Part shown: positions 23,769-32,918 of the stretch, piece by piece
Layout: every line of letters starts with the position of its first letter
Position numbering within the stretch: the stretch's first letter is position 1
Source: JAMZMI01 sp964353015
GTDB lineage: Bacteria; Bacteroidota; Bacteroidia; Cytophagales; Cyclobacteriaceae
Direction of reading: 5' to 3'
Length of the DNA stretch: 64,000 bases
NCBI GenBank assembly: GCA_964353015.1
Contig: CAYGUA010000006.1
Coordinates: 1-64,000 of the forward strand
The notes under the pieces: generated by a model
The model's database searches: none
Told to the model about the DNA's origin: nothing
What the model saw: the letters and a program-made list of their open reading frames with translations, nothing else
Program-made: the position numbers and the translations under genes

Positions 23769-25346
23769 TCAGTCTACATTATCATGTAAGTACCTGTTGT
23801 TTCCGAGGATTTGATTGTCCTCAGTCAGGTTAAATTTTGAGATATTTCTATCCGCAGAATGCGGTACTTGTACAAAATTCACCTTTTTACGCTCATAAGC
23901 CGGAACTTCAAATCGTGATTTATAGTCCTGAGTACTGATATCAGTTTTTTGTGCTCCGTTCAGCAATTCTTCGCGTTTGCGTCTGGCCTCCATTAATTCC
24001 ACTTTCTTCGAGTGGATATTCATATTGGTCAGTCTCGGAAGATCAATTGGATCTTTGCGCTCTTCTTGCTCCTGTCTTCCAAGATCATCATCATCTTCGT
24101 CAAACTCGAATTCAAAGTCATCATCATCATTTTCCAGCTCATCTTCTGCTTCGACAGCCCTTCTAATTTCTTTTTTCAAAAAATCAAAAGTAAATGAACG
24201 GTCTTCCTGCTCTTCCTTTTCGAATTCCTGATCTAATTCTTCTTTTTCAGGTTGGAGACGCTTTTCTTCATTTGTGCTGAAAAGATCAATTTGTCTTGGT
24301 TTCTCCAGCTCATATACAGTCTTTACAGACTCTACTTTTTGCTGGAACTCAGCCTGTGGTTTTCTTTCAATCGGTTTGATCTCTTCATGATCAAAGCCAG
24401 TGGCAATTACAGTCACTTTGATATTCTGTCCAAGTGCAGGATCTACACCGTGACCGAAGATTACTTCGGCATCATCTCCGGAAAACTCTTGCATGTAATC
24501 CGTTACTTCAGCCAATTCATCCATTTGAAGCTCAGCTTCTTCACCAGACATGATTGAGAGCAATATTTTCTGTGCTCCATGGATATTCTGATTGTTTAGA
24601 AGCGGTGAGTTGAGGGCTTCTTCTGCTGCACGTCTAGCACGATTTTCACCATGTGTTTGAGCAGAACCCATGACAGCTGCGCCAGCATTTTTCATAACTG
24701 TTTTTACGTCTTCAAAATCCACGTTGACATAGCCAGGAACGGTGATAATCTCCGCAATGCCTTTCGCAGCAGTGGTAAGCACATTGTCAGCTTGCGCAAA
24801 TGCTTCTCTGATTGCAAGATTGCCAAAGATCTCCCGAAGTTTATCATTGAGAATAACCAGTACGGTATCACAATTTTCCTTGAGAGCAGTAATTCCTTCG
24901 TTGGCCTGATTCATCTTTTTCTTTCCTTCGAAAGCAAAAGGTGCCGTCACAATGCCAACTGTAAGAATATCCATTTCTCGTGCTATCTGCGCAATGACTG
25001 GAGCGGCACCTGTTCCGGTTCCACCACCCATTCCAGCTGTGATAAATACCATTTTGGTATTTTCCGAAAGCATCTCGCGAATATCTTCTTTGGATTCCAG
25101 TGCTGCATTGCGACCTTTTTCAGGATTCGCACCAGCTCCCAGTCCTCCGGTAAGAGACGTGCCCAATTGAATTTTATTTGGAACGGGGCTCGTCTCCAAA
25201 GCCTGAATATCAGTGTTGCAGATGACAAACTCTACATCTTTGATACCTAGGTTAAACATGTGGTTTACGGCGTTTCCACCTCCACCACCTACTCCTATCA
25301 CCTTGATGATAGATTTGTGATGTGTTGGTAAATCAAATGAATACAT
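23769..25346 (-). CDS. ftsZ: Cell division GTPase FtsZ
   Basis: A 525-residue protein, longer than the usual 380-400. Tubulin/FtsZ core: VIGVGGGGGNAVNHM, the GTP-binding loop GMGGGTGTGAAPVIA (residues 105-119), and the T7-loop region with NVDFEDVKTVM. From about residue 325 a long linker is glutamate-rich and has an acidic block at 401-421. The C-terminal tail ends YLHDNVD instead of the FLR-type peptide of most bacteria. FtsZ polymerises into the division ring, tethered to the membrane by FtsA. It follows ftsA by 44 nt in the same transcript. Confidence 0.97.
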   Translation of the reverse strand: MYSFDLPTHHKSIIKVIGVGGGGGNAVNHMFNLGIKDVEFVICNTDIQALETSPVPNKIQLGTSLTGGLGAGANPEKGRNAALESKEDIREMLSENTKMVFITAGMGGGTGTGAAPVIAQIAREMDILTVGIVTAPFAFEGKKKMNQANEGITALKENCDTVLVILNDKLREIFGNLAIREAFAQADNVLTTAAKGIAEIITVPGYVNVDFEDVKTVMKNAGAAVMGSAQTHGENRARRAAEEALNSPLLNNQNIHGAQKILLSIMSGEEAELQMDELAEVTDYMQEFSGDDAEVIFGHGVDPALGQNIKVTVIATGFDHEEIKPIERKPQAEFQQKVESVKTVYELEKPRQIDLFSTNEEKRLQPEKEELDQEFEKEEQEDRSFTFDFLKKEIRRAVEAEDELENDDDDFEFEFDEDDDDLGRQEQEERKDPIDLPRLTNMNIHSKKVELMEARRKREELLNGAQKTDISTQDYKSRFEVPAYERKKVNFVQVPHSADRNISKFNLTEDNQILGNNRYLHDNVD

Positions 25347-25390
25347 AATTTCTGCCTTTTTATTTTTAATACGCTTTTGCGCTATTCAAA

Positions 25391-26686
25391 TCAATAATCG
25401 TTTCTATCATCCAAGTCATCAATCAAAAGATCCTTGGTTTTATCGATGATATTTTGGAAAAATTTTGCTCCTTTTTTATTTTTTACTTTCAAGTTTCCCT
25501 TGCCTGACTTTTCCTTGTAGCCATCTTCGCGAATGTCCAAAGCCCTGAAACCTGACAGCACCAATCCTACGGTTGTCGCATACATTGGGCTCTTCACAAT
25601 GTCCAGCTTGCTCTTACCCAAATGTTCATTTGGATATCCAACTCTTGTATCTAACCCGGTCATGTATTCGAAAAGCTGTTGAAGATTCGTAAGCTGCGAA
25701 CCGCCACCAGTTACCACGATACCGGCTGCTAGTTTTTTATTGAAGCCTGAAGTGATTATTTCAGTATGAACCATTTCGATGATTTCTTCCATTCTGGCTT
25801 CAATCACATGAGCCAAATTTTTTAATGAAATCTCTTTAGGCGCACGGTTTCTCAGACCTGGGATTGAAACAATCTCATTCTGGCTAGCTTCTTCCGCTAT
25901 AGCTCTTCCAAATTTGGTTTTCAATAATTCAGCCTGGTGCTCCATCACCATGCATCCTTGCTTGATGTCTGCGGTAATGATGTTTCCTCCGAAAGGAATC
26001 ACGGCAGTATGACGGATGATATTGTCATAAAAAATAGCAATATCGGTCGTACCACCTCCGATATCTACCAGGCAAACACCTGCTTCTTTTTCTTCATCGC
26101 TAAGCACTGAGAGACTTGATGCAAGCGGCTCCAAAATAAGATTTTCAATTTCCAAACCTGCACGTTTGATGCATTTGTTGATATTATTAATCGCGTTGGT
26201 TTGTGCAGTGATGATATGAAAATCAGCTTCAAGCTTCACGCCCGACATACCAACAGGATCTTTGATGCCATCTTCATAGTCCACGATATAATCCTGTGGC
26301 ATCACATGGATGATTTCACTACCCGGAGGTATCACAATGCGATACATATCACTGGTGAGCCTGTTGATGTCCTCCACGGTGATCTCATCATCAGAGTTTC
26401 TGGTGATCGAGCCATGGTGAACAGCACTTTTGATGTGCTGGCCAGCAATACCCACATTCACAACATTGATATCGATTCCCGATTGCTCGCTTGCTTCAGC
26501 GATTGCCTTTTCAATTGCGATGACCGTTTTATCAATGTTGGTGACTATGCCCCGAATGACGCCATCCGAAACAGCCTTACCCATTCCTAACACTTCGAGT
26601 TTACCAAACTCATTTTTCCTCCCTACAATGGCGCAGATCTTTGTGGTCCCGATATCTAAGCCGACGATGATTTTACCTTCTTGCAT
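25391..26686 (-). CDS. ftsA: Cell division protein FtsA
   Basis: A 431-residue actin-fold ATPase: VGLDIGTTKICAIVGRKN (phosphate 1), the SHS2/1C region, VCLVDIGGGTTDIAIF (phosphate 2) and GIVVTGGGSQLTNL (adenosine motif). The C-terminal end (KKGAKFFQNIIDKTKDLLIDD) is suited to an amphipathic membrane-binding helix. FtsA anchors FtsZ at the membrane and activates the septal synthases. It sits between ftsQ (59-nt gap) and ftsZ. Confidence 0.96.
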   Translation of the reverse strand: MQEGKIIVGLDIGTTKICAIVGRKNEFGKLEVLGMGKAVSDGVIRGIVTNIDKTVIAIEKAIAEASEQSGIDINVVNVGIAGQHIKSAVHHGSITRNSDDEITVEDINRLTSDMYRIVIPPGSEIIHVMPQDYIVDYEDGIKDPVGMSGVKLEADFHIITAQTNAINNINKCIKRAGLEIENLILEPLASSLSVLSDEEKEAGVCLVDIGGGTTDIAIFYDNIIRHTAVIPFGGNIITADIKQGCMVMEHQAELLKTKFGRAIAEEASQNEIVSIPGLRNRAPKEISLKNLAHVIEARMEEIIEMVHTEIITSGFNKKLAAGIVVTGGGSQLTNLQQLFEYMTGLDTRVGYPNEHLGKSKLDIVKSPMYATTVGLVLSGFRALDIREDGYKEKSGKGNLKVKNKKGAKFFQNIIDKTKDLLIDDLDDRNDY

Positions 26687-26745
26687 CTCTCTAAATTTTC
26701 TAGTACGTATATTTTTATCAATACCTGACTACAGGTTTTCTTTTT

Positions 26746-27501
26746 TTATTCACAAACAATTTGATCCTTGAACTTCAGATTGACCATACTATAAGTATTC
26801 CAACCTTTGTTCGGCAATATTTCCTTATAAAACAGTTTTAGCTTTTTGAATTTAGCATCCAAATCTTCCGGCATTCCAAACACAATCTCCTGCTTTGTCA
26901 CCTGTGGTAGCATCACTATCTGTCCATCAGGCTGTATAATAAGCTCAGCAATCTGAGATCGCCAAAATTCATCTTCCTCAATAAAATGCATCAATTCCAA
27001 TAATTGTTGACCGTATACAGTTTCAGTTACATTTTCAGTCCATGTAAATTTTCTTTCCAATTCAATGATTGGCACTCTGGCAGTCTGTCTTGCCGATGTA
27101 TTGATCAGGTATCCTTCTGAATCTATGTATTGGTCTTCTCCTTTTCTGTTTAATATTCTGGCGATTGGTCTGGCCTGCTTCACCTTCACAATCAAATTGC
27201 CTTTCAGGTCTTTGTATACCTGAGCATCTTTCACAAATGGATGTAGCTCTACCCTATTTTCAAGGGTTTTTAAATCGAGTGAACCAATCGATGCAGCCAG
27301 CACGTAATCAGTACTTTCAGCATTCAAAAGATTTAATACTTCTATTCGATCTGTGAAGTAGTTTCCATCCAGTGATTCAATAAAGACTTTCACATCATTG
27401 ACTGGTTTGACTGTTCTCTTTATGCTTGAGAAACCAATCATGACCACCAGCATTACTGAAGTGATAGTAAAGAACAATATGGTTTTTATACTTCCTTTCA
27501 A
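26746..27501 (-). CDS. ftsQ: Cell division protein FtsQ/DivIB
   Basis: A 251-residue bitopic membrane protein with one N-terminal helix (IKTILFFTITSVMLVVMIGF). A POTRA-like periplasmic domain is at about 37-115 (GNYFTDRIEVLNLL, FVKDAQVYKDLKGNLIVKVKQ), followed by the beta domain (IARILNRKGEDQYIDSEGYL). FtsQ links with FtsB/FtsL in the septal activator complex. Its ATG overlaps the murC stop by 4 nt, so translation is coupled. Confidence 0.92.
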   Translation of the reverse strand: MKGSIKTILFFTITSVMLVVMIGFSSIKRTVKPVNDVKVFIESLDGNYFTDRIEVLNLLNAESTDYVLAASIGSLDLKTLENRVELHPFVKDAQVYKDLKGNLIVKVKQARPIARILNRKGEDQYIDSEGYLINTSARQTARVPIIELERKFTWTENVTETVYGQQLLELMHFIEEDEFWRSQIAELIIQPDGQIVMLPQVTKQEIVFGMPEDLDAKFKKLKLFYKEILPNKGWNTYSMVNLKFKDQIVCE

Positions 27502-28874
27502 CTTTCCGTCTTTTTGAAGTGTTCGCCAATTACCGGCACAAATTGATCTATATCTCCTGCGCCAATTGTCACAAGTACATCCAATTCCCTCTGATCCAAT
27601 TCTTTGATCAAATCCGCTTTCGAACAGATCATCCTGTTTGGTGTATACATCTTATCCAAAATCATTTGGGAAGAAACTCCAGGCATTGGCAGTTCTCTTG
27701 CCGGATAAATATCCAGCAGGATAATTTCATCCGCCAGGTCAAGACTTTCGGCAAATCCAAGATGAAAATCATTGGTTCTACTAAATAAATGCGGCTGAAA
27801 AACCACAGTCACCTTCTTCGAAGGATACATGCTTTTTACTGATCTCAAAAACGCGGTGATCTCTGAAGGATGATGTGCATAATCATCTATGTATACCAAA
27901 TCATCTCGCCTGATAATGTATTCGAATCTGCGTTTCACGCCTCTATACGTGCGAATAGCTTCTTTGATGGTCTCCGCAGGAACCTCCAACTCTATTGCTG
28001 CTGAAATAGCTGCTACTGCATTTTCCACATTGTGAAATCCAGGAACATAGAGCGCGATATCCTTGATGGTTTTTCTGCCATGATAATTAAAATAGAAAAC
28101 ACCACCTATGGTCCTCAATGCCTTAGCCTGATAATCTCCCTGATCAATACCGTAAGTGTAGTATAGATTTTCAAGATACAAGTTGATCTTCTCTGCAGCT
28201 TTATAATGAATCAATGTGTGTCCATCTTCCGGCACCAATTGCAAAAACTTTCCAAAAGCCTCCTGCATGGTAGCTTCATCACCATAAATATCCAGATGAT
28301 CCGCATCTACAGATGTAACTATGGCATGATTCGGAGACAATCTGTGGAATGAACGATCAAATTCATCCGCCTCAACGACTACTGGTGCATCTTCATTTCC
28401 AATGATCAAATTGGAATTGTAGTTGGTCATAATCCCACCGATAAATGCAGAACAGCCAAGTTCAGATTGATTGAGGATATGCGCCAACATGGAAGATGTA
28501 GTTGTCTTGCCATGAGTACCTCCTACTGCCACACAATAATGTCCTTTGGAAATGATGCCCAAAACTTCGGATCGCTTTTTAACCTGAAATCCCTTTCGCT
28601 TGAAATATTCGAGTTCGCCATGACCTTCAGGAATCGCTGGAGTATAAACGATCAATGACCATTCTTTTTCTTTGAAAGTATCAGGAATAGCACGCAATTT
28701 ATCTTCGTAATGAATCCAAATCCCTTCATCTTCTAACGCTTGAGTCAAAGGAGTTTTAGAACGATCATAGCCTGCAACTCGCTTGCCTCGTTGCTTAAAC
28801 CAACGGGCAATTGCACTCATGCCGATCCCTCCGATCCCAATAAAATAGACGCTATCGATTTTATCCAATTGCAT
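27498..28874 (-). CDS. murC: UDP-N-acetylmuramate-L-alanine ligase
   Basis: A 458-residue Mur ligase: N-terminal Rossmann domain (VYFIGIGGIGMSAIARWF), ATP loop GGTHGKTTTSSML, and the C-terminal part with VYIDDYAHHPSEI, characteristic of MurC. The enzyme adds L-Ala to UDP-MurNAc, the first peptide step of peptidoglycan precursors. The start codon shares one base with the murG stop and the end overlaps ftsQ by 4 nt. Confidence 0.97.
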   Translation of the reverse strand: MQLDKIDSVYFIGIGGIGMSAIARWFKQRGKRVAGYDRSKTPLTQALEDEGIWIHYEDKLRAIPDTFKEKEWSLIVYTPAIPEGHGELEYFKRKGFQVKKRSEVLGIISKGHYCVAVGGTHGKTTTSSMLAHILNQSELGCSAFIGGIMTNYNSNLIIGNEDAPVVVEADEFDRSFHRLSPNHAIVTSVDADHLDIYGDEATMQEAFGKFLQLVPEDGHTLIHYKAAEKINLYLENLYYTYGIDQGDYQAKALRTIGGVFYFNYHGRKTIKDIALYVPGFHNVENAVAAISAAIELEVPAETIKEAIRTYRGVKRRFEYIIRRDDLVYIDDYAHHPSEITAFLRSVKSMYPSKKVTVVFQPHLFSRTNDFHLGFAESLDLADEIILLDIYPARELPMPGVSSQMILDKMYTPNRMICSKADLIKELDQRELDVLVTIGAGDIDQFVPVIGEHFKKTES

Positions 28875-29998
28875 TAGGCTGCTATCATTTTTATTACTTC
28901 ATTGGCAATGTCCCCTGCTGCATTAGCATGAGCCATTGCTTTAATATTTTTACTTAACTGTGCTTTTTTCTCTTCATTATTGATCAGTTCAAAAGTCACA
29001 TCTATCAATTTCTTACCCCCCTCAGAATCTCTTACAAGCAAAGCCGCATCTCGCTCAACCAATGCCATTGCATTGATCGTTTGATGATCTTCTGCCACAT
29101 TGGGAGAAGGCACCAAAATGCTTGATTTGCCAGTGAGCATCAATTCCGCAATAGACAATGCTCCTGCTCTGGATATTACCACATCTGCCACTGCATACGC
29201 GAAATTCATTTCTTTCAGAAAATCAAAAATTCTGAAGTTATCATGTATTTCACCAGCTCTTTCAAGCATCTCCTTGTAATAAAATCCACCCGTTTGCCAG
29301 ATAACCTGATATCCTGAGTTTTTCAGCTGATCATAGCCAGCCAAAATAAACTCATTAATTGATCTTGCGCCTAGACTTCCACCTACAATGAGTATCGTTT
29401 TTTTGCTTTCTGAAAAATTGAAAAACTGATATGCTTCATTTTTTCGAGAGGCATCCAATAAAATGGTTTTCCTAACAGGATTGCCTGTGATTACCAATTT
29501 CGACGCAGGAAAATATTTTTCCATTCCTCCATGCGCCACACATATTTTATTTACTCGCTTGGCCAACAATTTATTGGTCAAACCAGCATAAGAATTCTGC
29601 TCCTGAATCAATGTTGGGATTCCTTTTCTGGTTGCCGCGAAAAGCAATGGACCACTTGCATAGCCTCCCACACCGATCACTGCATCCGGCTTAAATTTTC
29701 TAATCAAACCAAAAGCTTTCCAAACACTTGAAACAACTTTGAATGGAAACATCAGATTTTGTAACGACAAACTCCGCTGCAAACCACTGATCCAAAGACC
29801 TACGATTTCAAATCCTGCATCAGGCACTTTTTTCATTTCCATTTTACCTTTGGCTCCAACAAAAAGGATCTCCACATCACTCAACATATCTTGCAATGAT
29901 TGAGCAATGGATACTGCCGGATAGATATGTCCTCCAGTTCCTCCACCACTAATCATGATCCGAAACGGACGCTCACGATATGTTTTGTTTTTGCTCAT
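28874..29998 (-). CDS. murG: UDP-GlcNAc:lipid I N-acetylglucosaminyltransferase
   Basis: A 374-residue GT28 glycosyltransferase with the glycine-rich IMISGGGTGGHIYPAVSIAQ (N-terminal lipid-facing loop), GVGGYASGPLLFA, and the donor-site segment ISRAGALSIAELMLTGKSSI. MurG converts lipid I to lipid II at the inner membrane face. It shares single bases with the ftsW stop and the murC start. The start Met follows directly from the ftsW stop codon. Confidence 0.97.
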   Translation of the reverse strand: MSKNKTYRERPFRIMISGGGTGGHIYPAVSIAQSLQDMLSDVEILFVGAKGKMEMKKVPDAGFEIVGLWISGLQRSLSLQNLMFPFKVVSSVWKAFGLIRKFKPDAVIGVGGYASGPLLFAATRKGIPTLIQEQNSYAGLTNKLLAKRVNKICVAHGGMEKYFPASKLVITGNPVRKTILLDASRKNEAYQFFNFSESKKTILIVGGSLGARSINEFILAGYDQLKNSGYQVIWQTGGFYYKEMLERAGEIHDNFRIFDFLKEMNFAYAVADVVISRAGALSIAELMLTGKSSILVPSPNVAEDHQTINAMALVERDAALLVRDSEGGKKLIDVTFELINNEEKKAQLSKNIKAMAHANAAGDIANEVIKMIAA

Positions 29999-31164
29999 TA
30001 AGCTGCTTCTCGAATATTTTGTCTCACATTATTTGCCAAAGGCGAACCGATATCATCAATCTCACCTCTGCTAACACTCAGTATAATCCCAATCGCCAAT
30101 CCAGTGAATAATTGTGAGGTTCCCCCCATACTAATCAATGGTAATGGCAGACCAGTAATCGGTCCTAATCCAACCGCTACTCCCATATTTACAATGGCCT
30201 GCATAACCAATGCAAATGCAAGACCCGCGGATAATAGCCCACCATATGCCCTGTCGCTTTCGGCTGCTGCCTTCATACCACGATAGAGCAGAGCCAGATA
30301 TAATAAAAGCACGAAAAACCCTCCGATCAAACCGTATTCTTCCAGTATAATGGCGAACACAAAATCTGAGTAAGGATGAGGTAAATAATTTCTTTGATCG
30401 CTTTGTCCAGGACCTTTACCCGTAAGTCCACCTGTAGCAATTGCGATATATGCCTGCTTTGCCTGAAAAGGAATTTCGTCTTCATTAAAAAACGATTCTA
30501 CCCGACTCATCGCTGTGCCAGCACGCTGACCCAGTGTCAATGCTGCTGTGCCAGATACCGCGCCAATCAATAACAAAATGGCCAGATATTTTACAGAAAC
30601 TCTACCTATGAACAAGACCAACATACAGGTTGCAAAAAGCAACACAGATGTGGATATATTGGTCATGGCTATCAGCCCGCAAATCAAGCCAATCCATAGC
30701 AACATAGGAATGATCGCCTTCTGAAAATCATCTATACTTTGTTGTTTTTTTGAAAGCATAGCCGCCAGTGTAACGAGCAAGGCCAACTTAGCCAAATCCG
30801 AAGGTTGAAATGCCTGATTGATTATCGGAATGGTGATCCATCGAGATGCCTCATTGATGTTCATCCCAAATTTCCATGTAATTAAAAGCAAAGGTACAGA
30901 GAGCCAAAGAGCGAATTTCGAGAGCTTTGCATAATATCTATAATCCACTTTGTGGGCTACCCACATGGCAACCAGACTAAGAAAAACGAGCGAAGAATGC
31001 TTGATTAGATAATATTCAGTATCGCCACCCATCATTTTATATGCCAGGCTCCCTGTGGCACTGTATACCACAAGAATGCTGAACATTGAAAGCAGAAATA
31101 CGATGAACCAAATCACAGGATCACCTTTTAAATTTTTATAAGCCCAATCCTTTATTACATTCAT
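29998..31164 (-). CDS. ftsW: SEDS peptidoglycan polymerase FtsW
   Basis: A 388-residue protein with about ten membrane helices. SEDS motifs: the NEASRWITI region, QPSDLAKLAL, FNEDEIPFQAKQAYIAIATG with GPGQSDQRNYLPHPYSDFVFA, and GLGPITGLPLPLISMGGTS. FtsW polymerises lipid II at the septum with the transpeptidase FtsI, encoded upstream in the same cluster. It overlaps the murD stop by 4 nt. Confidence 0.96.
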   Translation of the reverse strand: MNVIKDWAYKNLKGDPVIWFIVFLLSMFSILVVYSATGSLAYKMMGGDTEYYLIKHSSLVFLSLVAMWVAHKVDYRYYAKLSKFALWLSVPLLLITWKFGMNINEASRWITIPIINQAFQPSDLAKLALLVTLAAMLSKKQQSIDDFQKAIIPMLLWIGLICGLIAMTNISTSVLLFATCMLVLFIGRVSVKYLAILLLIGAVSGTAALTLGQRAGTAMSRVESFFNEDEIPFQAKQAYIAIATGGLTGKGPGQSDQRNYLPHPYSDFVFAIILEEYGLIGGFFVLLLYLALLYRGMKAAAESDRAYGGLLSAGLAFALVMQAIVNMGVAVGLGPITGLPLPLISMGGTSQLFTGLAIGIILSVSRGEIDDIGSPLANNVRQNIREAA

Positions 31165-32540
31165 GCTTTTAATGGTTTGGTTTCTGTAAATGATTTCACT
31201 GCGTTCTTAAATTGATCTCCACGATCTTCATAATTTTTGAATAGATCGAAACTTGCACAAGCAGGAGAAAGCAATACGACATCTCCTTTTTTTGCTAGTT
31301 TATGTGCTGCTGCAATTGCACCCTCAGCAGAATCGACTTCTACAATCGTATCAAGTATGCCATCAAAAGCTTTGAATAATGGCGCATTATCAACTCCCAG
31401 ACAGATCAATGCTTTTACTTTTTCTTTGACCAACTCTGTAATCTGACTGTAGTCATTGCCTTTATCAATCCCACCAGCGATCCAGACAATAGGCTCGTTG
31501 ATACCGTCTAAGGCATAAAATACAGAGTCCACATTCGTGGCTTTTGAATCGTTGATATATTTCACTCCATCAATCTTGCCCGCAAGCTCAAGGCGATGTG
31601 GGGCATTGATGAATGATTTTAAACTTTTTAGAATACTCTCAATTGGCACATCTAGGGTCAGCGCACAGAGTACTGCCGACATGCTATTGATCATATTGTG
31701 TTTCCCAATTAGAGCTATTTCCGACACAGGAATCTGATGCTTTTTACCTTTCTCTTTGAATTTATAGTCAAATATCAAATGGTCATTATCTATATGCGCC
31801 TGCCATTTCGGTCCTTTGGTAGTTGATACCGCAAACAGACAAGCTTCAATTTTGCGTTTCGAAATTTCCTCCGTGATAGGTTCGCTATCAGCACAATAAA
31901 TGAAACATTCATCACTGGTTAGATTTTCGGTGATTCGGAATTTGGACGACACATATGATTGAAAATTATAGTTGTATCGATCTAAATGATCTAGTGTAAT
32001 GTTTAATAAAACAGCGATATCTGGTTTGAATTGAACAATACCATCTAATTGAAAACTGCTCACTTCAACAACATAATAGTCATATCCACCTTCGGCCACA
32101 AGTTTTGCCAGACTCACACCCACATTTCCACCCATCGCTACATTCAATCCGGCAGATTTAAGCAAATGGTATGTCAACATAGTCGTGGTTGTTTTGCCAT
32201 TGGTACCAGTAATGGCGATCACCCTGGCATCTTTTTCCATATACCTGAAGGCAAATTCAATTTCAGAAATCACAGGGAGTCCCTGAGCTACTAGAGATTG
32301 AATAAATGGTGCCTTATCAGGAATACCCGGACTTTTCACAATAAGATCAGCCGCCAAAATAGTGGATGCAGTATGTCCCCCTTCCTCAAAAGCAATCTCA
32401 TGCTCCTGAAGAATGGTTTTACGATCATCAGAAATCAATCCACTATCAGACAAGAAAACTTCTAAACCAAGTTTCTTACCTAAAATGGCCGCTCCAATGC
32501 CGCTTTCTGCAGCTCCCAATATGGCGATAGCTCTATTCAT
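31161..32540 (-). CDS. murD: UDP-N-acetylmuramoyl-L-alanine-D-glutamate ligase
   Basis: A 459-residue Mur ligase: Rossmann N-terminus (IAILGAAESGIGAAILGKKL), ATP loop ITGTNGKTTTTMLTYHLL, central HRLELAGKIDGVKYINDSKAT and VLLSPACASFDLFKNYEDRG near the end, all typical of MurD. It adds D-Glu to the UDP-MurNAc-L-Ala precursor. The ATG overlaps the preceding 124-residue ORF by 4 nt. Confidence 0.96.
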   Translation of the reverse strand: MNRAIAILGAAESGIGAAILGKKLGLEVFLSDSGLISDDRKTILQEHEIAFEEGGHTASTILAADLIVKSPGIPDKAPFIQSLVAQGLPVISEIEFAFRYMEKDARVIAITGTNGKTTTTMLTYHLLKSAGLNVAMGGNVGVSLAKLVAEGGYDYYVVEVSSFQLDGIVQFKPDIAVLLNITLDHLDRYNYNFQSYVSSKFRITENLTSDECFIYCADSEPITEEISKRKIEACLFAVSTTKGPKWQAHIDNDHLIFDYKFKEKGKKHQIPVSEIALIGKHNMINSMSAVLCALTLDVPIESILKSLKSFINAPHRLELAGKIDGVKYINDSKATNVDSVFYALDGINEPIVWIAGGIDKGNDYSQITELVKEKVKALICLGVDNAPLFKAFDGILDTIVEVDSAEGAIAAAHKLAKKGDVVLLSPACASFDLFKNYEDRGDQFKNAVKSFTETKPLKA

Positions 32541-32911
32541 TCAAATTCGTCCGCTTTGATTTTTCTTTCAATCAACTGATCACAGCAAAGAGAATAAATC
32601 GATAAAAGGTCATATCCATTTTTGATGAATTCATTGATGAATTCCATCTTCTTCATTCGATTGGCTTCATCAAGACGATCTAGCATGTAGACCACCTCAT
32701 CCATTTCATCCTCCATTTTACTGAGGGCAGAATGAAAAGAATTTTCACTTTTAGTAGAAACCAATTTTTGAAGTTGAGAATCCATTTTTTTCGCTCCCCT
32801 AATCAGGAGAGAAGAGAACTCAATCATATTTCCTCCGGGCACCATCTCTGCGAGTTGGCTGGCTTCCTTCTGAAATTTTTCATTGCGTCGATACAATTGT
32901 TCTAGCGTCAT
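32537..32911 (-). CDS. Small helical (four-helix-like) protein between mraY and murD, unknown
   Basis: A 124-residue cytoplasmic protein that is almost entirely amphipathic helix: LEQLYRRNEKFQKEASQLAE, ALSKMEDEMDEVVYMLDRLD and NEFIKNGYDLLSIYSLCCDQ. The pattern resembles the four-helix S23/avd-like fold (rRNA intervening-sequence proteins), but no diagnostic residues were identified. It starts 7 nt after mraY and its stop overlaps murD by 4 nt, so it is expressed as part of the cell-wall operon. A structural or regulatory role in wall synthesis is an inference from this coupling. Confidence 0.75.
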   Translation of the reverse strand: MTLEQLYRRNEKFQKEASQLAEMVPGGNMIEFSSLLIRGAKKMDSQLQKLVSTKSENSFHSALSKMEDEMDEVVYMLDRLDEANRMKKMEFINEFIKNGYDLLSIYSLCCDQLIERKIKADEFE

Positions 32912-32918
32912 ATCTTAC

